From the NCBI RefSeq assembly GCF_040361335.1, contig NZ_APNM01000005.1:124001-188000 (forward strand): DNA of 64,000 bases, given 5' to 3'. The stretch is from APNM01 sp040361335. Its GTDB lineage: Bacteria > Pseudomonadota > Gammaproteobacteria > Nevskiales > Salinisphaeraceae. A program made the position numbers and the translations under genes. The notes under the pieces are model-generated. The model was given only the letters and a program-made list of their open reading frames with translations, was not told where the DNA came from and searched no databases. Position 1 is the first letter of the stretch. Every line of letters begins with the position of its first letter. Shown here piece by piece: positions 26,463-35,275 of this stretch.

Positions 26463-26849
26463 TCACGACGACTTGGCCTGTTTCGGCACCAGGTACCACA
26501 GGACGAGTGCGACCAGGAACAGCGCCGGGATATCGCCCAGCAGATTGGCCCGTTCGGTCTCGTCGGCCACGGCCTGGACCAGCATGATCCCGCCGTGGAC
26601 GATGCTCGACCAGATGGTGAACCGGATCAGGCTGAGATTGGCCATCGGATCGCGCGCGGCCAGGATCAGGAAGACGCCCAGGGTGGCGTAGACCCCCATG
26701 ATCATCTGCTCGTATTCGGGCTGGCGGGGTTCCCAGGCCCAACCCGCCGGCCATATCCACATCATCATGGGGAGCAGACCGAAGATGAATACGACGCCGA
26801 ACACGCGCAGTGCCACGGCCAGGTACCGGAGTTTCGCCTCGTCACGCAT
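26463..26849 (-). CDS. small four-helix membrane protein, DUF6632-like
   Basis: This 128-aa protein has four hydrophobic helices (LRVFGVVFIFGLLPMMMWIW, MIMGVYATLGVFLILAA, TIWSSIVHGGIMLVQAV and IPALFLVALVLWYLV). The WPAGWAWEPRQPEYEQMIMG loop and ARDPMANLSLIRFTIWSS segment match what I remember of DUF6632. There is no known function. It runs toward the interrupted tRNA gene and is followed upstream by a SnoaL-like gene on the same strand. Confidence 0.65.
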   Translation of the reverse strand: MRDEAKLRYLAVALRVFGVVFIFGLLPMMMWIWPAGWAWEPRQPEYEQMIMGVYATLGVFLILAARDPMANLSLIRFTIWSSIVHGGIMLVQAVADETERANLLGDIPALFLVALVLWYLVPKQAKSS

Positions 26850-26896
26850 GCCTTTCTCCCATCGTTATGGTTATCGGCGGGAACCGTAGCCGAATC

Positions 26897-27355
26897 TCAA
26901 TCGGAATTGAAAGCGTCCGCCGCGACCTTCCACTCGCCGTCGATGCGCTCCCAGACGATCAGGTACTTGCCGCGCTCGACCGTCTCGCCGTCGGGACCGG
27001 ACCGGGTGGTACGTGAAACGCCGATGTCGTAGGCGAGGTCGCCGCCGTCGGCCAGGCGCACAGCGACCGGATAGAAACGCAATGTCCGCCACGGCGGATC
27101 CGAGAGCGTCCGCTGCCACCAGTCGCGGATCTCATCGCGTCCGTGCAGGGGCGGCGAGCCGGCGGGCAGGAACCAGGCGTCCTCGGCATACAGATCCAGG
27201 ATCGTGTCCACGTCGCCCCGGTTCACCGCCTCGACCCATTGCCGCTGCAGCGCCTCGATCCGGGCGCGGACTTCGCCCTCGGGGGTGGCCGCGAGGGCAT
27301 CGCAAGCCAGGAGCAGGAGCGAGGCGACGATCGCTATCCGCAGGTTGCGCGTCAT
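26897..27355 (-). CDS. exported SnoaL/NTF2-like protein (DUF4440 type)
   Basis: This 152-aa protein has a signal sequence and an NTF2-like domain: EALQRQWVEAVNRGDVDTIL, DLYAEDAWFLPAGSPPLHGR, and WERIDGEWKVAADAFNSD at the end. The signal contains LLLLAC-D, which reads as a possible lipobox with Cys18 followed by Asp19; ordinary cleavage after ALA is the alternative. Family members are small-molecule isomerases or binding proteins. The long frame continuing to 28129 is antisense noise over the next gene. Confidence 0.75.
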   Translation of the reverse strand: MTRNLRIAIVASLLLLACDALAATPEGEVRARIEALQRQWVEAVNRGDVDTILDLYAEDAWFLPAGSPPLHGRDEIRDWWQRTLSDPPWRTLRFYPVAVRLADGGDLAYDIGVSRTTRSGPDGETVERGKYLIVWERIDGEWKVAADAFNSD

Positions 27356-27453
27356 GGCCGCCCTCCCCCGTTCGGATGCCCCCCGATGATCGATCCCGAG
27401 CCGGTGGCACATCAACCGTGCCGCCCCGGCACGGACGGGGACCCGCCGGCGGG

Positions 27454-28422
27454 TCAGCGTCCCTGGGCGCCGCGCCGCAGCCAGTCGTGCACGAAGGCGA
27501 GCTTGCGGTGCGCGGCATCGGAGAGCACGAACGGATAGATGTCCGACAGCCCCATGGAACGGTTGACGTGGTTCACGCCCACGGCCAGGGACGCCGCGAC
27601 ATGGATCAGATAGCCCGGATCGGGCTCCGCGTACGGATCCCACCAGCCGCGGCTCGGCAACTCCGGCGAGGACAGGCCCGCCGCGACGAAACTGTCGGTG
27701 ATATCGGTCAGATGCATCAGGTGCGCCGCGGTCTCGGCCCAGTCCTCGTGCGGATGCGCGGAGGCATAGGTAGTCAGGAAGCGCTGCTTCCAGTCGGGCG
27801 GCGGCCCGTCGTTGTAGTGGCGCTGGAGCGCGGCGGCATAATCCGCGCGCTCGTCGCCGAACACGGCGCGGAAGGCCTCCAGGAAATCCTCGCGCAGGCT
27901 CAGCCGCCACCAGAGCATGTGCGCGATCTCGTGGCGCATGTGGCCGATCATGGTGCGGTAGGGTTCGTCCAGGGCCTGGCGCCGTGTGGTGCGCAGGACC
28001 GGGTCCGCCTCGGCCACGCTGATGGTCACGACGCCCTGGGCATGGCCCATGGGTACCGGCGTCGGTCCCTCGGCGAGCATGTGGAACACAGGGCGCGTGC
28101 CCGGATCCTCCGGCCGGAACCAGTGCCAACGGCCCAGGTTGTCCAGTACCCAGCGCTTGGCGGCCTCGGTATGTGCCCAGTTGGGGATGGCGTCGGGTAT
28201 CTCGGGGTCCGGCGCCAGCGCGGTCATGGCGCAGGACCGGCAGAAGGCGCCCTGTTCGGGCGCGATCCAGTTGCAGCCGATGATGTCCCGGTTGACGCAG
28301 AACGGCGGCGTGGGCAGGAAAGCCCGTGCCTGCGGATCATAGGCCACGGGAGTGCCGTCCGCGGTGGCCAGATTGTCGAACCAGAGCTGACCGGAACCGA
28401 CCGGGTTGGAGAAAACGCGCAT
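27454..28422 (-). CDS. putative zinc-binding metallopeptidase with degenerate N-terminal zinc ribbon
   Basis: This 322-aa protein belongs to the DUF2248-type zinc-peptidase-like family. It has the MIGHMRHEIAHMLWW HExxH segment (~residues 159-172), EADPVLRTTRRQALDEPYRT before it, FGDERADYAAALQRHYNDGP and HPHEDWAETAAHLMHLTD. Relatives open with a Cys-rich zinc ribbon. Here that part reads FSNPVGSGQLWFDNLATADG, with none of the four expected cysteines. The later Cys42/Cys50/Cys61/Cys64 set (CNWI, CRSC) remains. The peptidase substrate is unknown. Confidence 0.8.
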   Translation of the reverse strand: MRVFSNPVGSGQLWFDNLATADGTPVAYDPQARAFLPTPPFCVNRDIIGCNWIAPEQGAFCRSCAMTALAPDPEIPDAIPNWAHTEAAKRWVLDNLGRWHWFRPEDPGTRPVFHMLAEGPTPVPMGHAQGVVTISVAEADPVLRTTRRQALDEPYRTMIGHMRHEIAHMLWWRLSLREDFLEAFRAVFGDERADYAAALQRHYNDGPPPDWKQRFLTTYASAHPHEDWAETAAHLMHLTDITDSFVAAGLSSPELPSRGWWDPYAEPDPGYLIHVAASLAVGVNHVNRSMGLSDIYPFVLSDAAHRKLAFVHDWLRRGAQGR

Positions 28423-28523
28423 ACCGCAAGGACTCCGGCGACGTGATAGGGGCGACCAGTCTGGAGCACAGCGGAGGTCACGACCAGCCCGTGCCGGTGG
28501 CCGACACCGCTGCGGTACCGGCC

Positions 28524-29156
28524 TCAGACCCGCTTCGCGCCGATGTTGAGCAGGGAAATGAACAGCGAGATCACGATCACGCTGAACAGGAAGGCGAAGC
28601 CCATCTGCCCGACCACCAGCGCCCACGAGGCCGTGTCCGCGGGCGTGTAGGCCGGCCCCAGCGAGAAGTGGATGGTCAGCGCCTGGACCAGCGCGTCCGG
28701 CGTATCGAGCGATGCCGCCGGCCGGTCGCCGACCGCGAAACGGCCGAGCCGTGCGTAGACGAACCCGAACAGGAAGCCGGCGGTGGCGTAGTTGACCAGG
28801 GCGAGAACGATCGCCCGCCCGCTGGCGGCGACCATGTGTCCCTCGGTGATCTTGCACTTGCCGAACAGGATCACCCCCAGTTCCTTGGCGAGGATGCCGA
28901 AAACCCGGAGCAAGGCCAGCCAGGCCACCCAGACGGGCACGAGGGCGGCGCCGAACCAAAGGGCGACGGCGGCGACCAGCCAGAGGGTGATATACGCCTC
29001 GGACACGGCGTAGCGCACGCGTCGCACGGCCTCCCAATCCGCGCCTCGGCCCCGCCGGGCAGCCTCCAGGCGCGCCAGCACGGCATCCGCCCACTTGTAC
29101 GGCGACAGCCAGAAGCATCCCACCAGGAAGCGCTCCACGAGCGTCGCCGCGATCAT
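28524..29156 (-). CDS. membrane protein with ion-channel-like C-terminus
   Basis: This 210-aa protein has about four hydrophobic segments: AYITLWLVAAVALWFGAALV, WVAWLALLRVFGILAKELGV, IVLALVNYATAGFLFGFVYA and ALVVGQMGFAFLFSVIVISL. Between the last two, LTIHFSLGPAYTPAD looks like a re-entrant pore loop as in two-helix (Ion_trans_2) channels, but a TVGYG selectivity filter is absent. Function is therefore open. Its ATG overlaps the stop of the upstream MBL-fold gene by 4 bp. Confidence 0.65.
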   Translation of the reverse strand: MIAATLVERFLVGCFWLSPYKWADAVLARLEAARRGRGADWEAVRRVRYAVSEAYITLWLVAAVALWFGAALVPVWVAWLALLRVFGILAKELGVILFGKCKITEGHMVAASGRAIVLALVNYATAGFLFGFVYARLGRFAVGDRPAASLDTPDALVQALTIHFSLGPAYTPADTASWALVVGQMGFAFLFSVIVISLFISLLNIGAKRV

Positions 29157-29896
29157 GCCGCCACTCCCGCGGCGAGGGGCAGGCGCATGCCCGGCCGCAG
29201 CGATGCGAGCCCGTTGCCGGGCGCCTGCGCGGCCGTGCCGTATCCCGTGACGTAGACCCTGCGGTCCGGATATCCGCGCGCGAAAGCCGCCACCTCGGCG
29301 AAGCCGGCATGCTCCGGGGAGCCGCGTTCGCGTGCGTCCAGCACCACGGTCGGGGCACGGAACACCTGGCCGTACAGGGACTCGCAGACTCCCGAATCGC
29401 CGCCGTAGCCGAGCACCGGCCGGTCGTGACGGCTCAGGAGGAAGCCGTAACACGGCTCGGCATGCCGGGCACGCAGCAGCGTCAGACGCAGCCCCTGCCC
29501 CAGCTCGCACGGGCCGTCGGGCACGACCAGGTCGCAGAAGGCGGACAGCGGGCGGCCCGTGCTGCGCAGTTCATGAAGACGGTGCTCGCGCAGCCGCGGC
29601 GCGACCTCGGGGCCGGCGATCACCCGCGGGCGTCGTCCCGCCGCGGCCGCCTCGGCCAGGGTCACCGGCAGTTCGGCGGCATGATCGCTGTGGTTGTGGG
29701 TCACCAGGATCTGCGCCGGCAACGCGCCGAACGCGTCCCGGCAGGCACGCACGACCCCGAAACCGATATCCACCAGCAGCACCGGCGAGTCGTCGACCAG
29801 CAGCAGGAACGCGCTGCTGGCGCCGTCGCCGTGGACCGCGGTCGCGCCGCGGCCCGTGCCGAGACAATACAACGCCAATGCCGCGCCCGACGTCAT
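29153..29896 (-). CDS. MBL-fold metallo-hydrolase
   Basis: This 247-aa protein has a metallo-beta-lactamase-fold layout: YCLGTGRGATAVHGDG near the N-terminus, VDIGFGVVRAC, and the metal motif VTHNHSDHAAELPVTL (HxHxDH form, ~residue 65). Later metal-site regions ARHAEPCYGFLL and GYGGDSGVCE follow, as in RNase Z/arylsulfatase-like enzymes. The last His motif is not clear. The ATG at 29896 is preferred over a GTG two codons upstream. It is coupled to the channel-like gene. Confidence 0.78.
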   Translation of the reverse strand: MTSGAALALYCLGTGRGATAVHGDGASSAFLLLVDDSPVLLVDIGFGVVRACRDAFGALPAQILVTHNHSDHAAELPVTLAEAAAAGRRPRVIAGPEVAPRLREHRLHELRSTGRPLSAFCDLVVPDGPCELGQGLRLTLLRARHAEPCYGFLLSRHDRPVLGYGGDSGVCESLYGQVFRAPTVVLDARERGSPEHAGFAEVAAFARGYPDRRVYVTGYGTAAQAPGNGLASLRPGMRLPLAAGVAA

Positions 29897-29953
29897 CACC
29901 ACTCCAACAGGGACCGGAAACCGGTCATGATAGCGGCAAGGCCGCGCCGCCGG

Positions 29954-31204
29954 TCACGCCGGCCGGTCGCCGCCACCCCAGACCGCCTCGGGAAACTTCG
30001 AGGCCCGCTCCCACCAGTCCACCATGTCGGCCTCGCTCATGGCGGCGAAATCCGGGATATGCCAGATCAGGGCGTCCGCCAGGCGCTCGCCCAGGCGCAG
30101 TTGCGATAGCCCCGTGGCGGTCTGTTCACGGTCCCACCCGGCCAATGCGGCATCGGTATCGTCCGTCGCCGCCAGGGCATCGGCCAGCGCCACGGCGTTG
30201 GTCATGCCCTTGAACACGCCGCTGCCGGTGAACGGCGGCGCGATCATGCCGGCATCGCCGGCCAGGCACATCCGGCCGCGGCGGTAACCCGGCAGCGTCA
30301 TGGTGAACATGGCCTGGAGGGCATGGCTGTTGTGCCCGGACAGGGCGATATCGGCGAAGTACGGCGGCAGGTGCGGCGCCAGGAAACGGCGCAGGCGCTC
30401 GACGCGATCCCGCGGCACCGCCCCGAAGGGTACCGAGCCGAAGCCGCGTTCGCCGGCATCGTCGGTAAGCAGATCGTCCAGCTCCGCCGCCGGCACCCGC
30501 AGGTAGACGCCCCAGTTCACGACACGCTCGCCCGGTGCCATGGCGCCGCCCTCGCCGGGCACCAGGTAGAACACGAAATGCCCCTCGGGATACCGCACCC
30601 GATGCAGCGCGCCCTCCAGCGGCGCGGTGTCGGTCAGGTATCGTTCCGGCAGCAGCCCGCGCAGACCGGCGATGCCGGTGTATTCGAGCCGCGCCCCGGG
30701 AAACATCAGGCCGCGCCCGAGCGAACGGTAGCCGTCGGCGAACACCACCAGGTCGAAGCGGCCGGCGGGGGAGCCGTCGACCGCCAGCTCGACCTCGCGC
30801 CCGTCGCCGACGTGCCGGGCATCCGTGACCGGGCGACCGTACTCGATGTCGGCATCCGGCAGACGCCGGCGCAGCGAGGCATACAGGTCCTGCCAGCGCA
30901 GCAGCCGGATCGCCACCGGCGCCGCCCAGGGCGAACGCCCCAGCCGGCCGCCGTCGTCGGCGCGGGCGCTGTTCACGAGCCGCTCGGCGCGGAAGCCGGG
31001 CAGGTCCGCGTCCAGCAGGTCGCGCCCCTGCATCGCCTCGATCACGGGCTCCGGCGCGATGATGCCGGCGCCGCGACCGACCAGGCCGCCGGGACTGCGC
31101 TCGAAGACCCGTACCGCGTGCCCCTGCCGGCGCAGGGCCACGGCCGCGGTGCAGCCGGCGATCGAGCCGCCGACCACCGCGACGCGCAATGTGTTCGATG
31201 TCAT
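29954..31204 (-). CDS. FAD-dependent monooxygenase (PHBH family)
   Basis: This 416-aa flavoprotein has the FAD dinucleotide motif VAVVGGSIAGCTAAVALRRQG (residues ~8-28; slightly degenerate), FDLVVFADGYRSLGR (DG motif, ~155) and CLAGDAGMIAPPFTGSGVFKG (GD motif, ~315). These place it with aromatic-ring or polyketide hydroxylases such as salicylate-hydroxylase-like enzymes. The substrate is unknown. The ATG at 31204 is chosen at the Rossmann start; the longer frame is noise. Confidence 0.85.
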   Translation of the reverse strand: MTSNTLRVAVVGGSIAGCTAAVALRRQGHAVRVFERSPGGLVGRGAGIIAPEPVIEAMQGRDLLDADLPGFRAERLVNSARADDGGRLGRSPWAAPVAIRLLRWQDLYASLRRRLPDADIEYGRPVTDARHVGDGREVELAVDGSPAGRFDLVVFADGYRSLGRGLMFPGARLEYTGIAGLRGLLPERYLTDTAPLEGALHRVRYPEGHFVFYLVPGEGGAMAPGERVVNWGVYLRVPAAELDDLLTDDAGERGFGSVPFGAVPRDRVERLRRFLAPHLPPYFADIALSGHNSHALQAMFTMTLPGYRRGRMCLAGDAGMIAPPFTGSGVFKGMTNAVALADALAATDDTDAALAGWDREQTATGLSQLRLGERLADALIWHIPDFAAMSEADMVDWWERASKFPEAVWGGGDRPA

Positions 31205-31355
31205 ATCCGCTCCCGGTTCGCGCCCGGACGCTACCCGGCGCGGCGGGCGGTGTCCAGGACCGGCGGCCGGCCGGGGCCGGGACACCGCCCCGTCAGCGAC
31301 GTAGAATACGCCGCTCGATTCGCCGCGATACCGATACGCCGCGAAGGAGGCGGAT

Positions 31356-32054
31356 TTGGACGACCCCGGCAACTGGGCACCCCTGGGCGAGGAGATCGCC
31401 AACAGTGTCAGTCACGGCGTCGGGCTGATCCTGGCGCTGGCCGCCATCCCCTTCCTGCTGGCGTCGGCGGCACGGCGCGGCGACGCGGGCACGGTGGTGG
31501 GCGCCACCCTGTTCTCTGTCAGCGTGACCCTGCTCTACCTGGCCTCCACCCTGTTCCATGCCCTGCCACCCGGCGCCGGCAAGGGGGTCTTCCAGGTGAT
31601 CGAGCACTCCGCGATCTACGTCCTGATCGCGGGCACCTATTCCCCCTTCACGCTCGGCGTGCTCCGGGGACCGGTCGGCTGGACCCTGTTCGCGCTGGTG
31701 TGGAGCCTCGCCCTCGCCGGCACGGTGCTCAAGGCCGTGAACGGCCTCGCCCATCCGGCCCTGTCCACCGCCCTCTACCTGGCCATGGGCTGGGTCGCGC
31801 TCGGGGCGCTGCCGGCGGTGCTGACGCGGGTGCCGCGCCGGGGGGTGCTATGGCTGGTCGCCGGGGGACTGGCCTACTCGGTGGGCGTGATCTTCTTCGT
31901 GCTCGACGACCGGCTGGCCTACGGCCATCTCGTCTGGCACCTGTTCGTGATCCTGGGCACCGCCTGCCATTTCGCGGCGGTCCACGGTTACGCCGCCCGG
32001 CCGCGGCCTCACTCCCACTCGATGGTCGCGGGCGGCTTGCCGGAGATGTCGTAG
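31356..32054 (+). CDS. hemolysin-III/PAQR-family membrane protein
   Basis: This 232-aa seven-helix protein has the PAQR/YqfA motifs ANSVSHGVGLILAL, ASTLFHALPP, VIEHSAIYVLIAGTYSPFTL and VWHLFVILGTACHFAAV, whose Ser/His/Asp residues form the metal site. Bacterial members influence membrane lipid composition. The start is a TTG with a very strong AAGGAGG site 7 bases upstream. The 3' end overlaps the convergent guaA by 46 bp, so the last residues (SHSMVAGGLPEMS) are read from guaA antisense. Confidence 0.85.
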   Translation: MDDPGNWAPLGEEIANSVSHGVGLILALAAIPFLLASAARRGDAGTVVGATLFSVSVTLLYLASTLFHALPPGAGKGVFQVIEHSAIYVLIAGTYSPFTLGVLRGPVGWTLFALVWSLALAGTVLKAVNGLAHPALSTALYLAMGWVALGALPAVLTRVPRRGVLWLVAGGLAYSVGVIFFVLDDRLAYGHLVWHLFVILGTACHFAAVHGYAARPRPHSHSMVAGGLPEMS

Positions 32055-33583
32055 ACCACGCGCGAGATGCCGTCGACCTCGTTGATGATCCGGCGGGAGA
32101 CCTCGTCCAGGAAATCGTAGGGCAACCGGGCCCAGCGGGCGGTCATGAAATCCACGGTCTCCACCGCGCGCAGCGCGATCACGTGCTCGTAGCGGCGGCC
32201 GTCGCCCATCACCCCGACGGAGGACACCGGCAGGTACACGGCGAAGGCCTGGCTCACCTTGTCGTACTGGCCGGCCTCGCGCAGGGCGCGAATGAAGATG
32301 GCGTCGGCCTCGCGCAGCTTGTCGGCGTAGGATTTCCGGACCTCGCCCAGGATGCGCACGCCCAGACCCGGCCCCGGAAAGGGATGACGCATCAGCATGT
32401 CGCGCGGCAGGCCCAGTTCCAGACCGATGGTCCGGACCTCGTCCTTGAACAGCTCGCGCAGCGGCTCCACCAGCTTGAGCTTCATGTGCTCGGGCAGGCC
32501 GCCGACGTTGTGGTGCGACTTGATCACGTGCGCCTTGCCGGTGCTCGCGCCGGCGGACTCGATCACGTCCGGATAGATCGTGCCCTGGGCGAGCCACTCG
32601 ATGCCGGTCAGCTCGGCGGCCTTCTCGTCGAAGACGTCGATGAAGGTGTTGCCGATGATCTTGCGCTTGTCCTCGGGGTCCTCGACTCCGGCCAGCCGGC
32701 CCAGGAACCGATCCTCGGCGTCGACCCGAATCACGTTGACGCCCATGTGCTCGGCGAAGGTAGCCATCACCTCGTCGCCCTCGTGCAGCCGCAGCAGGCC
32801 GTTGTCGACGAACACGCACACCAACCGCTCGCCGATCGCCCGGTGCAACAGCGCGGCGGTCACCGAGGAATCCACGCCGCCGGAGAGGCCGAGCAACACC
32901 CGCCCCTCGCCGACCTGATCGCGGATCCGGGCGACCAGATCATCGATGATCGCGTCCGCCCGCCAGAGGCCGCGGCAACCGCAGATATCGAGCACGAAAC
33001 GCTCCAGGATGCGCTTGCCCTGGGCGGTGTGCGTGACCTCGGGGTGGAACTGCACGCCGAAGTAGCCGCGCGTGTCGTCGGCCATGCCGGCGAGTGGCGC
33101 GCCCTCGGTCTCGGCGATGACACGGAAGCCCTCGGGCAGGCGCTCCACCCGGTCGCCGTGGCTCATCCACACGTCCAGCCAGGCCGCGCCGTCCTCGTCG
33201 ACGTGATCCTCGATATCGGTCAGCAGGGCCGAGTGGCCGCGGGCGCGCACCCGCGCGTAGCCGAACTCGCGGTGACCGCTGCCGGCCACCTCGCCGCCCA
33301 GGCGCGCCGCCATCGCCTGCATGCCGTAGCAGATCCCGAGCAGCGGCACGCCCAGCTCGAACACCGCCTCCGCGATCCGCGGCGCACTCTCGCCGCCGGT
33401 CACGGACTCGGGGCCGCCGGAGAGGATCACCCCCTTGGGGGCGAAGGCACGGATGGCGTCATCGCCCGCGTCCCAGGCGTAGATCTCGCAATAGACCCCG
33501 GCCTCGCGCACCCGGCGCGCGATGAGCTGGGTGTACTGGGACCCGAAGTCCAGGATCAGGATGCGTTCGGCGTGGATGTCCAT
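32009..33583 (-). CDS. guaA: GMP synthase (glutamine-hydrolysing)
   Basis: This 524-aa enzyme converts XMP to GMP. The class I glutamine amidotransferase has nucleophile Cys85 in GICYGMQAM and the His/Glu site in GVQFHPEVTHT. The ATP-pyrophosphatase P-loop is GLSGGVDSSVTAALLHRAIG (~residue 231). The C-terminal dimerisation domain ends in RVVYDISGKPPATIEWE. It is 82 bp downstream of guaB on the same strand, the usual guaBA order. The 3' end overlaps the convergent PAQR gene. Confidence 0.97.
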   Translation of the reverse strand: MDIHAERILILDFGSQYTQLIARRVREAGVYCEIYAWDAGDDAIRAFAPKGVILSGGPESVTGGESAPRIAEAVFELGVPLLGICYGMQAMAARLGGEVAGSGHREFGYARVRARGHSALLTDIEDHVDEDGAAWLDVWMSHGDRVERLPEGFRVIAETEGAPLAGMADDTRGYFGVQFHPEVTHTAQGKRILERFVLDICGCRGLWRADAIIDDLVARIRDQVGEGRVLLGLSGGVDSSVTAALLHRAIGERLVCVFVDNGLLRLHEGDEVMATFAEHMGVNVIRVDAEDRFLGRLAGVEDPEDKRKIIGNTFIDVFDEKAAELTGIEWLAQGTIYPDVIESAGASTGKAHVIKSHHNVGGLPEHMKLKLVEPLRELFKDEVRTIGLELGLPRDMLMRHPFPGPGLGVRILGEVRKSYADKLREADAIFIRALREAGQYDKVSQAFAVYLPVSSVGVMGDGRRYEHVIALRAVETVDFMTARWARLPYDFLDEVSRRIINEVDGISRVVYDISGKPPATIEWE

Positions 33584-33665
33584 GCTAGCGGAGCCGTGGT
33601 TGGCGGATCGTGGCCGGGCGACCGGAGGGATCGGGCATCAACGGTCAGCGACCTCCGGCGTCGTG

Positions 33666-35132
33666 TCAGTCGACACGGTAGTTGGGCGCTTCCTTGACGA
33701 TGTTCACGTCGTGCACGTGCGACTCGCGGACGCCGGCCGAGGTAATCTGCACGAAGTTGGTCTTGGTGCGCATCTCCTGGATGTCGCGGCAGCCGGTGTA
33801 GCCCATGGCCGCGCGCAGCCCGCCCACGAGTTGGTGGACGATGGTGGCGAGCGGCCCCTTGTAGGGCACCCGGCCCTCGATACCCTCCGGCACCAGCTTC
33901 TGGATCTCCTCGCTGGGATCCTGGAAGTAGCGGTCGGCGGAGCCGCTGTCGCCGCTCATCGCCCCGAGCGAACCCATGCCGCGGTAGGACTTGTAGGAAC
34001 GCCCCTGGTAGAGCTCGATCTCGCCCGGCGCCTCGTCGGTGCCCGCGAACATGCCGCCGATCATGGCGACGTAGGCGCCGGCGGCCAGGGCCTTGGCCAG
34101 GTCGCCCGAGTAGCGGATGCCGCCGTCGGCGATGAACGGCACGCCGGTGCCCTCCAGGGCCGCGGCGACGTTGGCGACGGCGGATATCTGGGGTACGCCG
34201 ATGCCGGCGACGATCCGGGTGGTGCAGATGGAACCGGGGCCGATACCCACCTTGACCGCGTCCACGCCGGCCTCGACCAGCGCGCTGGCGCCCTCGGCCG
34301 TGCCCACGTTGCCGCCGATGATCTGCAGGTCCGGGAAGCGGGACTTGAGCACGCGCACGCGCTCGAGCACGCCCCGGGAGTGGCCGTGGGCGGTATCGAT
34401 CACGATCACGTCCACGCCGGCCGAGACCAGGGCCTCGACCCGCTCCTCGGTATCGCCGCCGGTGCCCACCGCGGCGCCCACGCGCAGGCTGCCGCCGTCG
34501 TCCTTGCAGGCGTTGGGGAAATCGGACGACTTCTGGATGTCCTTGACCGTGATCATCCCGCGCAGCTCGAAATCCTTGCTCACCACCAGCACCTTCTCGA
34601 TACGGTGCTTGTGCAGCAACGACTGGACTTCCTCCTTGCTCGCGCCCTCCTCGACCGTCACCAGTTTCTCGCGCGGCGTCATCACCGAGGTCACCGGCGC
34701 GTCGTGATGGGTCTCGAAGCGCAGATCGCGGCTGGTGACGATGCCGACCGGGCGGCGGCCGTCGATCACCGGCACGCCGGAGATCTTCTTGTCGCGGGTC
34801 AGCTCCAGGACCTCGCGGATGGTGGTGTCCGGGCCCACGCTGATCGGGTCCGAGATCACGCCGGACTCGAACTTCTTGACCGTACGCACGTGCGAGGCCT
34901 GCGCCTCGGGGGTCATGCTCTTGTGGATCACGCCGAGGCCGCCCTCCTGGGCGAGCGCGATCGCCAGGCGCGCCTCGGTGACCGTGTCCATGGCCGAGGA
35001 GACCAGCGGGATATTGAGGCGGATCTCGCGGGTCAGGTCGGTGCGCAGGTCGACCTCGCGCGGCAATATGTCGGAATAGGCGGGCTGGAGCAGGACGTCG
35101 TCGAAAGTCAGGGCTTGCTCGCTGATACGCAT
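33666..35132 (-). CDS. guaB: IMP dehydrogenase
   Basis: This 488-aa enzyme catalyses the first step from IMP toward GMP. The TIM-barrel catalytic domain contains the active-site Cys in GPGSICTTRIVAG (~residue 305) and the flap/GMGS region YRGMGSLGAM. Two CBS domains interrupt the barrel (~93-205, TTIREVLELTRDKKISGVPV). The length is typical. It is the first gene of guaBA and divergent from xseA (143 bp between starts). Confidence 0.97.
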   Translation of the reverse strand: MRISEQALTFDDVLLQPAYSDILPREVDLRTDLTREIRLNIPLVSSAMDTVTEARLAIALAQEGGLGVIHKSMTPEAQASHVRTVKKFESGVISDPISVGPDTTIREVLELTRDKKISGVPVIDGRRPVGIVTSRDLRFETHHDAPVTSVMTPREKLVTVEEGASKEEVQSLLHKHRIEKVLVVSKDFELRGMITVKDIQKSSDFPNACKDDGGSLRVGAAVGTGGDTEERVEALVSAGVDVIVIDTAHGHSRGVLERVRVLKSRFPDLQIIGGNVGTAEGASALVEAGVDAVKVGIGPGSICTTRIVAGIGVPQISAVANVAAALEGTGVPFIADGGIRYSGDLAKALAAGAYVAMIGGMFAGTDEAPGEIELYQGRSYKSYRGMGSLGAMSGDSGSADRYFQDPSEEIQKLVPEGIEGRVPYKGPLATIVHQLVGGLRAAMGYTGCRDIQEMRTKTNFVQITSAGVRESHVHDVNIVKEAPNYRVD

Positions 35133-35275
35133 GCGCTTACCGTCCCGCGTCGGGGACCGGCACCGGAAATCGGCCGTATCCCCTGGATGTCGATCGGCAT
35201 CCGCCGGCTGCGCTGGGCGGTCACGGCGGGTGCCAGGAAGCCGGCGATTATAAAAGAGAGGCCACCCCCTTGACC

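Noticed and set aside
30323..33697. A 1,124-codon plus-strand frame over the monooxygenase, PAQR gene and guaA
   Set aside because: It overlaps three confidently identified genes and has shadow-type composition.
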